Below are positions 1 through 9,574 of a stretch of DNA of 64,000 nucleotides, in pieces. Under the pieces are notes generated by a model. The model searched no databases. It had not been told where the DNA came from and saw only the letters and a program-made list of their open reading frames with translations. The translations under genes were made by a program, and so were the position numbers. Source of the DNA: Pseudoduganella lurida. Lineage in GTDB: Bacteria > Pseudomonadota > Gammaproteobacteria > Burkholderiales > Burkholderiaceae_D. The stretch lies in NCBI RefSeq assembly GCF_007830455.1, contig NZ_VLLB01000002.1:372001-436000 (forward strand), read 5' to 3'. Position 1 is the stretch's first letter. Each line of letters opens with the position of its first letter.

Positions 1-2
1 GG

Positions 3-194
3 GCAGACCGCGTGCGTGTTGTAAAACTTGTTCTCGTTGAGGATCCTGTCGCGGGAAAAAGTGAGGTCCTATCAATGTTTGGGGGGTTAGGGAGTTTGTC
101 CGACATAATTTTATATTCCAATGGCACACCATTAATAGCTGAGAACGATATCCTTCAGGAGCTGCGCCAAGAGTTATTTGAGCAATTACATTGA
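3..194 (+). CDS. C-terminal part of a DUF6966-like protein (cut by window edge)
   Basis: The reading frame is open to the left edge, so only the last 60-odd residues are visible and the GTG at 12 need not be the start. The tail carries the pattern FGGLGSLSDIIL, then NGTPLIAEND and a final LRQELFEQL helix, which from memory resembles DUF6966 proteins (small proteins of unknown function). Codon use is AT-rich compared with the rest of the window. It lies 79 bp left of a dead IS5-family element. The function is unknown; the family call is from recollection of the pattern only. Confidence 0.45.
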   Translation, partial: ADRVRVVKLVLVEDPVAGKSEVLSMFGGLGSLSDIILYSNGTPLIAENDILQELRQELFEQLH

Positions 195-273
195 ACGTGC
201 ACTTAGAAAAAATAATCACCTTTAGAATCAAATCAGCGAGTTGCAATGGTATTTATATTGCATAGACACGCTA

Positions 274-292
274 GGGAAACACTGAACTAATC
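274..292 (+). repeat. Left terminal inverted repeat of the IS5-family element
   Basis: GGGAAACACTGAACTAATC pairs with the right end at 1469-1487 at 15 of 19 positions. Confidence 0.8.
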
Positions 293-409
293 ACTGAACG
301 GCGAGCTATTTCATGTCGAGGACGGTCATGGCCGAGTCAGCCCGAAATGGCGGTTTTCTGAACCGCTAAAATCAAAAAAAAGGAATTTCCAGCCGTTGTC
401 GTTCCGTTG

Positions 410-1404
410 CTACCCTCGGGGCACAACTTGGGCGTGTTGGCTGCCGAGGTATCTGCGCGCCAGCACCACATTGGCAAGGCCGAACAGCTTGAATAACTGG
501 GCGTTGTTCTTAGCCAAGCCGTGATAGCGGGTTTTGGGATGCTTGAACGGACACTTCACAACATGAAAACAGTGCTCGACTTTCGCCCGTACGCTGCCCT
601 TGGCTTGCTCCAGTTTTTCCCGGTGCCGATCAACCCCACGCTTCTTAAGGTTCTTGCGTACGCTCGGGCGCATTGCGGTATGCCACATGATAACTCTGTC
701 GACGTTTTCCTCGCGCCTGCCGACACCTTGGTAACCCGCGTCACCGAGGACCATCGTCTCGCCGCCGTGCAGAAGCGCGTGTGCTTGCGTTACGTCCGCG
801 ACGTTGCCGGCAGTGCCCACAACGGTGTGCACCAAACCCGTTGCCATGTCTACACCTGTATGGGCTTTCATCCCGAAGTGCCAGTCGTTTCCCTTCTACG
901 ACAGGTGCATCTCCGGGTCACGTACCTTGTTGCTGTTCTTCGTCGAAGGCGGCGCCGCAATCAACGTCGCGTCGACGATGGTACCTCGCGCATCACGAGA
1001 CCTTTGCCTGCAAGGTGTCCGTTGATTTCGTCAAAGATCCGGCGTGTCAAGTTATGCTTCTCGAGCAGTCGGCGGAACTTGAGCAATGTGGTCGCATCGG
1101 GCGCCGACTCGTGCGTCAGATCGATGCCAACGAAGCCACGAATCGATTGGCTGTCGTAAATGGCATCTTCAACGCCTTCATCCGACAAACCAAAGCATTG
1201 CTGGGCGATATACATACGAAGCATCCGCTCCAAGCCGATCGGTGGTCGCCCTCGTCCATCGCCCTTCGAGTAGTACGGCAGCAGTGCTGCAACGAGCGCA
1301 GGCCATGGTGTCACGGCCTCGATCTCGGCCAGGAATCGGTCACGTCGCGTTTGCTTCTTCTTGCCAGAGAACTCGACGGCAGAAAAGCTCGATTGCTTCA
1401 TCAT
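410..1404 (-). pseudogene. IS5-family transposase, frameshifted and with an in-frame stop
   Basis: The N-terminal half (1404 down to about 985) has the IS5 opening, with the motifs GRPPIGLERMLRMYI and QCFGLSDEGVEDA followed by the DATTLLKFRRLLE stretch. The conserved DDE segment then expected is E-G-T-I-V-D-A-T-L. One G is missing from it (around 985), so the frame shifts and stops at 961. In the restored frame the protein goes on as [16 protein letters not shown], then meets a TAG at 898-896 and continues from KGNDWHFGMKAHTG to the normal C-terminus. Intact, it would be about 331 residues, the usual IS5 size. The two independent lesions mean the gene is dead. Confidence 0.88.
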
Positions 1405-1468
1405 CGGAGAGAGAAAATTCGATGCAACATTGTGCCAGCTTGAGGTGCCGCCGTGGCAGCATCCGGGC

Positions 1469-1487
1469 GATTAAATCAGTACTTCCC
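1469..1487 (-). repeat. Right terminal inverted repeat of the IS5-family element
   Basis: The reverse complement reads GGGAAGTACTGATTTAATC, matching the left end with four mismatches. Confidence 0.8.
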
Positions 1488-1536
1488 TAACGCTTAGAAG
1501 AGAGGGTTACCGATATGAAAATGGGGAGATGAAAAA

Positions 1537-1941
1537 ATGAAATTAACTTTTAACCTTTTAGAGGTTCTCGCGAAAATATTTTCCGACCTTCAGCTCGAAT
1601 ACGATCTTGATTTAAGCTTGCTTACGGAAGACTCTGCAACACTTCGGTCGAAGAATTACGAAATTTTTCTCGGCATAGATTATGATGGAATTTACGCATC
1701 ATATTTCGGAAAAGACGAAAAGCTCGGGTATGATCTTTTAGGTTTTCTGTTGGAGTGCAGAAGAGACCGGCTTATATTCGCGAAAATCGAAAGCGATACT
1801 GCCACACATAAAGACTATGCAGTGCACCAATTTTCAGCACTTGCTCGGCATCTACATGATGGCAGTCCAGACATTTTAGCTGGGGAAGTAACATGGAAAA
1901 AGAGCTACAGATTACCAAAGCTTAGCAGGCCGGGAATTTAG
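1537..1941 (+). CDS. Hypothetical acidic protein, 134 residues
   Basis: A clean AT-rich ORF starts at ATG 1537 with GGGGAG about 8 bases upstream as ribosome-binding site. The protein has no signal peptide and no membrane segment. It is rich in Asp, Glu, Leu and Tyr, with blocks such as LEYDLDLSLL and YEIFLGIDYDGIY. Small acidic orphan proteins of this kind are often immunity proteins in polymorphic-toxin loci, and the neighbours (a DUF6966-like tail, an IS, a decayed ORF) would suit such a place, but no motif proves it. I do not recognise the family. Confidence 0.6.
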   Translation: MKLTFNLLEVLAKIFSDLQLEYDLDLSLLTEDSATLRSKNYEIFLGIDYDGIYASYFGKDEKLGYDLLGFLLECRRDRLIFAKIESDTATHKDYAVHQFSALARHLHDGSPDILAGEVTWKKSYRLPKLSRPGI

Positions 1942-2649
1942 GTACTTCTCAAAAGTTTAGCAACCAGACCTATAGAAAGGCGCCGGGGCTTGCTACTAAA
2001 GGTTCGGAGCACAAAACATGATAGTTCTTTATGAACGTTCGCAATAACGGCTGCAATCTCGGCAATAATGACCTGTATTGGGATGCTGCAGTTGGGATGC
2101 TCACGACTTTTATCTGAGGAGAACACTAGCCGCCAAGTATGATAACTAATAAGAGCCTGCTCGCCACTCAAAATACGTAGGAGGCAAAGGAAGTGCTTCG
2201 ACTAATAAATAGCCCAAAGGTCAACGAGACCACAACCATCGACCCCGCGACTCATATCGAGCAGATATTTTTCGGGAGATAATATGGAATCCATCGAATT
2301 CTGTACATAACGCCTAGCCAGATTACCTACGCTCAGGAGATGGTACCACAACAATATTTGGGGAAACACTGACACGTATTCCTGGTCAACCAGACTTCAT
2401 AATACGGTGGATCGCTTAAGGTTTGGCGAAGCCCAGATGGCAATAAGGCGAGACCGCTGGAAGAACGAAAAATATCATTGATGATATCGTCAGGCAGCTC
2501 ACAAGCCACGGGCGGGGCATTGAAGTAGAAGAGTAGGATCGCGTCACGTCGCTTCTTGCATGATCACACTCGTGGGTAATTTCTAGAGTGGATTGTGCGC
2601 TTTCGGTATTCCTCGGCGCGCTGCCTGCATCCGCCCCCCCCCCGCCACA
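1942..2649. other. Non-coding or decayed stretch at the edge of the accessory patch
   Basis: Apart from the decayed frame at 2139-2563 I see no intact gene here. A run of ten C residues at 2634-2643 ends six bases before the -35 box of the glycine-cleavage promoter and marks the change from AT-rich accessory DNA to the GC-rich chromosome. Confidence 0.5.
2139..2563 (+). pseudogene. Decayed unrecognised gene with one frameshift and several stops
   Basis: One frame from ATG 2139 reads protein-like sequence (ITNKSLLATQNT, then after a TAG at 2178 EAKEVLRLINSPKVNE and TTTIDPATHIEQIFFG). A shift near 2276 into the next frame gives EIIWNPSNSVHN, stop 2315, PDYLRSGDGTTTIFGETLTR and IPGQPDFIIRWIA, stops 2417 and 2444, then NIIDDIVRQLTSHGRGIEVE, TAG 2534 (where TGG would give Trp) and DRVTSLLA to the final TGA. 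The composition is coding-like throughout, so this is best read as one gene broken by several lesions. The HIEQIFFGE piece faintly recalls the opening of bacterial EndoU-type toxin domains; that is memory only. Confidence 0.4.
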
Positions 2650-2678
2650 TTGACACTCCCCTATTCTTAACTTATAGT
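2650..2678 (+). promoter_or_regulatory. Consensus sigma-70 promoter of the gcv operon
   Basis: TTGACA at 2650-2655, a 17-bp spacer, then TATAGT at 2673-2678. The predicted start, about 2685, is immediately before the first glycine aptamer, which supports the assignment. Confidence 0.85.
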
Positions 2679-2687
2679 CCCTAGCCT

Positions 2688-2906
2688 TGACCGGGAGAGC
2701 GCAGCGCAGGCTGCCGCCGAAGGGGCATCACCCGAAAACTCTCAGGCACAATGGACCGGTCAGGGGCCAGATTCAGCGTTCATCCTCGATGGACCGGCGG
2801 CCCAAACTCTGGAGAGCGGCACGCGCGACCATCGCAGCGGTGCCCACCGAAGGGGCGTGCGGATGCTCATCCGCTATCTCTCAGGTACCGAGGACAGAGG
2901 GGTAAC
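2688..2906 (+). promoter_or_regulatory. Tandem glycine riboswitch (two aptamers)
   Basis: Two copies of the glycine aptamer core occur in order. The first has GGGAGAGC at 2691, CCGAAGGGGCA at 2717 and CTCTCAGGCA at 2740. The second has CTGGAGAGC at 2809, CCGAAGGGGC at 2848 and CTCTCAGGTA at 2878, followed by GAGGACAGAGGGG. These are the hallmark conserved blocks of the gcvT RNA class, and the target downstream is gcvT. In this class glycine binding normally turns on glycine cleavage genes. The expression platform between 2906 and the start codon at 2977 is not obvious to me. Confidence 0.95.
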
Positions 2907-2976
2907 GAACACCGTGGAAAAGTGCTGCAGGCTTATCCGTGACTGTGCTGTTAACCCTATCGAAGTCCGAGGAATC

Positions 2977-4107
2977 ATGACGCTCAAAGCCACCCCGCTC
3001 AACAACGCACACCGCGCCCTGGGCGCCCGCATGGTCGATTTCGGCGGCTGGGACATGCCCGTCAACTACGGTTCGCAGATCGAGGAACACCATGCCGTGC
3101 GCACGGACGTCGGCATGTTCGACGTGGCCCACATGTGCGTCGTCGACATCCACGGCACTGACGGGCGCGCGAATGTACGTGAATTCCTCCGCCGCCTGCT
3201 GGCCAACAACGTCGACAAGCTGCAGGTCACCGGCAAGGCGCTGTACTCCTGCATGCTCAATCCGGAAGGCACCGTCATCGACGACCTGATCGTCTACTTC
3301 TTCACGGAAGACTGGTTCCGCCTCGTCGTCAATGCGGGCACGGCGGAGAAGGACGTGGCGTGGATGGCGGCGAAGAACACGGAATGGAATGCCGGCCTCA
3401 CCATCACCCAGCGTCGCGACGGCGACAATGCCATGGCGCTGATCGCCGTGCAGGGCCCGAACGCGCGCGCCAAGGTGTGGGAAACGATCCCGCAGGCGAA
3501 GGACGCCACGGCCGACATGAAACCGTTCAATGTCGCCATCGTCAAGGACACCGCGTTCGGCGAAGCGATGGTCGCGCGCACCGGCTACACGGGCGAGGAC
3601 GGCTTTGAAATCGGCGTCGCCGCCACGCAGGCCGAGGCGCTGTGGAATGCGCTGGCTGCCAATGGCGTCAAGCCGGCCGGCCTGGGTGCACGCGACACGC
3701 TGCGCCTGGAAGCGGGCATGAACCTGTACGGCCAGGACATGGACGACACCGTCAACCCGCTGGACGCGGGCCTGGCGTGGACCATCGACCTGGTGTCGGA
3801 CCGCGACTTCGTCGGCAAGGCTGCGTTGCAAAGCAAAGGCCAGAACAGCCAGTTCGTGGGCCTGATCCTGCGCGAAAAAGGCGGCGTGCTGCGCGCGCAC
3901 CAGAAAGTCGTCGCGGCCAATGGCGAGGTGGGCGAGATCACCTCAGGCACCTTCAGCCCGACGATGCAGCAGGCGATCGCCCTGGCCCGCGTGCCGAACG
4001 GCGTGCAGCTGGGCGACACCGTGCACGTGGAAATCCGCGACAAGAAACTGGCCGCCACGGTCGTGAAGCTGCCGTTCGTCCGTAACGGTAAAATCCTCGC
4101 TGCCTGA
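2977..4107 (+). CDS. gcvT: Glycine cleavage system T protein (aminomethyltransferase)
   Basis: It transfers the aminomethyl carbon from lipoyl-H protein to tetrahydrofolate and releases ammonia. It is 376 residues, near the family's usual 360-375. The start chosen is ATG 2977, giving [20 protein letters not shown], preceded by GAGGAA; the ORF is open further upstream but that part is riboswitch RNA. Family features seen are [13 protein letters not shown] near residue 25, GMFDVAHM near 50, [13 protein letters not shown] near 200 and the [15 protein letters not shown] block near 245. It is first in gcvT-gcvH-gcvP and is controlled by the glycine riboswitch. Confidence 0.97.
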   Translation: MTLKATPLNNAHRALGARMVDFGGWDMPVNYGSQIEEHHAVRTDVGMFDVAHMCVVDIHGTDGRANVREFLRRLLANNVDKLQVTGKALYSCMLNPEGTVIDDLIVYFFTEDWFRLVVNAGTAEKDVAWMAAKNTEWNAGLTITQRRDGDNAMALIAVQGPNARAKVWETIPQAKDATADMKPFNVAIVKDTAFGEAMVARTGYTGEDGFEIGVAATQAEALWNALAANGVKPAGLGARDTLRLEAGMNLYGQDMDDTVNPLDAGLAWTIDLVSDRDFVGKAALQSKGQNSQFVGLILREKGGVLRAHQKVVAANGEVGEITSGTFSPTMQQAIALARVPNGVQLGDTVHVEIRDKKLAATVVKLPFVRNGKILAA

Positions 4108-4140
4108 CCCTACCCCATTCAACCCCCATCTGGAGCCCAC

Positions 4141-4524
4141 ATGAGCAATATTCCTGCAGAGCTGAAGTACACCGAATCCCACGAGTGGGTGCGCAAGGAA
4201 GCGGACGGCACGATCACCGTCGGCATCACCGAATTCGCGCAGGATGCGCTGGGCGACATCGTGTTCGTCGAACTGCCGAAGGTCGGCAACAGCTACACGG
4301 CCGGTGACGATGCCGCCGTGGTCGAATCCGTGAAGGCCGCGTCCGACATCTACGCCCCGGTCTCGGGCGAAGTGACGGAAGTGAACGACGCCGTGGCCGG
4401 CGCGCCGGAATCGATCAATGCCAATGCGTACGACGCGTGGCTGTTCAAGATGAAGCCGGCCGATGCCGCCGCCATCGACGGCCTGCTGGACGCCGACGCC
4501 TACAGCAAGAACACCGCCTCCTGA
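4141..4524 (+). CDS. gcvH: Glycine cleavage system H protein (lipoyl carrier)
   Basis: It is a 127-residue lipoyl-domain protein that shuttles the aminomethyl intermediate between P, T and L proteins. The lipoylation motif is VVESVKAAS with Lys65, and the N-terminal signature YTESHEWV is present. Its start is 33 bp after gcvT with TGGAG upstream, so the two are co-transcribed. A hairpin terminator follows it before gcvP. Confidence 0.97.
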   Translation: MSNIPAELKYTESHEWVRKEADGTITVGITEFAQDALGDIVFVELPKVGNSYTAGDDAAVVESVKAASDIYAPVSGEVTEVNDAVAGAPESINANAYDAWLFKMKPADAAAIDGLLDADAYSKNTAS

Positions 4525-4536
4525 TCGACCGCAGCA

Positions 4537-4566
4537 ACGGGCCGGCGCTTGCCGGCCTTTTCTTTT
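4537..4566 (+). terminator. Intrinsic terminator between gcvH and gcvP
   Basis: GGCCGGC, a GCTT loop region, GCCGGCC and then TTTTCTTTT. Its place inside the gcv cluster should lower gcvP transcription relative to gcvTH, or make gcvP partly independent. Confidence 0.75.
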
Positions 4567-4619
4567 GCCCAGCAGTTTATGAATCAGTTTGATTAAGCAG
4601 TTCGCCTGCAGAGATTTCC

Positions 4620-7520
<2,901 letters not shown>

Positions 7521-7539
7521 GTCGTTCTCGCTGGTACCC

Positions 7540-7574
7540 GAGCGCCGTCCGCCGCAAGGCGGGCGGCGCTTTTT
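7540..7574 (+). terminator. Intrinsic terminator after gcvP
   Basis: AGCGCCGTCCGCC, GCAA loop, GGCGGGCGGCGCT and then TTTTT: a strong GC stem with a T tract directly after the gcvP stop. Confidence 0.85.
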
Positions 7575-7612
7575 CATTGCGCGGGCAACCCAGGCGCTGG
7601 AAAAAGCGCCTG

Positions 7613-8680
7613 TCAATCAGCGACCGTCTCCACCAGGCCGCCGCGTACGAGCGTGCCGTCCGCCTGGAAGCACCTGACCACCAGCCGGTCATCGGCCTCG
7701 CGCGAAATCGCGAAGAGGCAGTTCTGCGCCGCCGCCAGCACCGCATGCCGCCGCGTCAGCAGGAACGGGGCGTGCCAGGCACCATTGCTGGGCCGCGCCA
7801 CCATCCATAGCGCGCCCTCCGCGTCCGCATAGGCCAGGTATTCGCCGCCATCGTTCGCGCAGGTCCACAACAGCCGCGCCCCGGCCACCCGCGCCACCAG
7901 CTGGGGGATGTTGTTGCCGCCCCGGTAGACGACGATGCGGTCGCCGGCCGCGAACAGGTCCGGCACATTGGGCATGGAGCCGGACGAAAGCAGCACGCTG
8001 GCGGTGCGTGCCGGCAGGTTCGGATAGCCGATGTTCACGCTCCAGCCGAACGCATCGCCAAACGACATGAACCGCAATTCGTCCTGCCGGCCGCCGGGCT
8101 GCAAGGCCCACACCCCGGGCAGGCGGTAACTGCCCACCGCATACGCGCTGGCGCCCTGCACTGCCGCCGGCAGCTGCATGGGGCGCAGGCTGCGCAGCGG
8201 CGCGGCGGCGTTGCAGTACCAGGTACTCTGTCCCGTTTCGCCTCCCGCGGTGGTGATCAGCAGGAGCGTCGGTGCGCCGGCCTGCAGCGGGCCGAAGGCC
8301 AGCCGGATGATCGGACCGTCGCCCGGCAGCGCCGGCATGCCGTCGCCGCTGGCCAGCAGCGCCAGCCAGCCGGCATCGTCCAGGTCCGCGGGAACGCCGG
8401 TGGCCATGCGCAGTGCACTGCCGCCCGCTCCGTCGCGCAGGGCGAGCGCAATGGCGATACCGCCGCCGGGCGCCTGCCGCACGTCCGCGCAGCAGACCCG
8501 CCAGCCGGGCAGGCCCGCCAGCAGGTCCGTGTCGGACCACGCGTCGCCGGGCGTACCGCGCAGCAGGTGCAGTCCGCCGTCGCCATCGACGCGGAACACC
8601 AGCGGCAGGTCGTTCGCGCCGCGCACCGCAAACAGCGGCAGCGCGCCTGGCGGATTCGCATACAGGGTCATGCTTGCCAT
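7613..8680 (-). CDS. Hypothetical protein, possible beta-propeller
   Basis: 355 residues from ATG 8680, chosen because GAGG lies just upstream and because this gives an 8-bp gap after the stop of the previous gene; the ORF is open further upstream. It has no signal peptide or membrane helix. The sequence is a run of repeated short strands with patterns like WRVCCADVRQAPGGGIAIAL, LLLITTAGG, LPGVWAL and LLWTCAND, each with a Trp or Tyr near its end, which looks like propeller blades (inference). It follows the 246-residue unknown gene in the same direction and is probably co-transcribed with it. Function not recognised. Confidence 0.7.
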   Translation of the reverse strand: MASMTLYANPPGALPLFAVRGANDLPLVFRVDGDGGLHLLRGTPGDAWSDTDLLAGLPGWRVCCADVRQAPGGGIAIALALRDGAGGSALRMATGVPADLDDAGWLALLASGDGMPALPGDGPIIRLAFGPLQAGAPTLLLITTAGGETGQSTWYCNAAAPLRSLRPMQLPAAVQGASAYAVGSYRLPGVWALQPGGRQDELRFMSFGDAFGWSVNIGYPNLPARTASVLLSSGSMPNVPDLFAAGDRIVVYRGGNNIPQLVARVAGARLLWTCANDGGEYLAYADAEGALWMVARPSNGAWHAPFLLTRRHAVLAAAQNCLFAISREADDRLVVRCFQADGTLVRGGLVETVAD

Positions 8681-8687
8681 CGCGGCC

Positions 8688-9428
8688 TCATACATGTTCA
8701 TAGGGATCGTCCAGCATGGGTTCGATCGCGGCCGCCAGGCGGCTGACCAGCCCGTCGCGTACGGCGGGCAGGCCGGCATCGCCGTGCTCCCATGCGTGCG
8801 TCAGGCGCGGCATGTTCAGCAGGTGCGTCAGCGGATCGGAAACGATGTAGGCACCGGTACGGCCGGCATCGGTGACGGGCGGCGGCCGGCGCGCATGGCA
8901 CACCACGTTGGCGCGGCCGCCCGCCGTGGCCACGAACTGCAGCCGCAGCGACCATTGCAGCGTGGCGCGCGCCCACCCCTTGCCCAGGTCGCAGGGCTGG
9001 CCGTCCTGCGCCCGCTGCACCACCGCATCGCGTTCGTAGCGCATCAGGCTCGCGTGCAGGTCCACGGTCAGGCGCGGCACCCCGGCCTGGTCCGGCTGTT
9101 CGGACACCGTCACGCTCAACTGCAAGTCGCGCTCCGACACGCGGCGGTGCGACGTGCTGCCCAGCTGCTGCCATTCGATCAGCACGTGATCGCGGAAGGT
9201 CCAGCCATCGGGCGTGTGGATGAAGCGGGCGGCATCGACGTTGTCGTCATCCGGCAGGCCGGTGCGCTCGGCCCAGAAGCCATGCGGATCGACCACCGCA
9301 TCGGGCGGCAGGGGCAGCGAAAAATCCGGCAACGTCCGCAACCTGGTGCCTAAAGGCAACACCAATAGTGGCTTCAGGTAACGTTGCGAAAATTCCTCTT
9401 GGTTTATAAAAGTATTCTGCATGGGCAT
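8688..9428 (-). CDS. Hypothetical protein, 246 residues
   Basis: The start ATG 9428 has AGG eight bases upstream; a second ATG two codons in is also possible. No signal peptide or transmembrane helix is visible. Distinct pieces are GTRLRTLPDFSLPLPPD near the N-terminus, FRDHVLIEWQQLG in the middle and RRPPPVTDAGRTGAYIVSD near residue 190. I recognise no family. It is transcribed divergently from the nSTAND1 regulator with a 146-bp shared AT-rich spacer, so the regulator may well control it. It forms a two-gene unit with the possible propeller protein. Confidence 0.7.
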   Translation of the reverse strand: MPMQNTFINQEEFSQRYLKPLLVLPLGTRLRTLPDFSLPLPPDAVVDPHGFWAERTGLPDDDNVDAARFIHTPDGWTFRDHVLIEWQQLGSTSHRRVSERDLQLSVTVSEQPDQAGVPRLTVDLHASLMRYERDAVVQRAQDGQPCDLGKGWARATLQWSLRLQFVATAGGRANVVCHARRPPPVTDAGRTGAYIVSDPLTHLLNMPRLTHAWEHGDAGLPAVRDGLVSRLAAAIEPMLDDPYEHV

Positions 9429-9574
9429 TTATTTGACCTGAGGAAATGCTAATATTGACGTTATCGAGCTAAGCCAAACTGTAGCCAGCGCCTCGCGCGC
9501 GCGCCTTCCGGGAACCTTCCGTCGGGCTAAGTACCTGATCTTCAAAGAATTAATTTTTTCTGAGGTCGTGACGA

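Larger units (their letters stand above)
274..1487 (-). mobile_element. IS5-family insertion sequence, decayed
   Basis: The element is about 1.21 kb, the usual length for the IS5 family. It is bounded by imperfect terminal inverted repeats: 19 bp at the left, starting GGGAAACACTGA, and the reverse complement of the right end, starting GGGAAGTACTGA; 15 of 19 positions agree. The left flank is CTAG/CTA and the right flank is CTAA, consistent with the short YTAR-type target duplication known for IS5 elements, though imperfect. It contains one transposase gene on the minus strand, which is broken, so the copy should be immobile on its own. Confidence 0.85.

Noticed and set aside
2361-2372. GGGAAACACTGA, a perfect 12-base match to the tip of the IS5-family element
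   Set aside because: It lies inside the decayed coding frame (FGETLTR) and no matching partner end or inner IS sequence follows, so chance is more likely than a solo inverted repeat.
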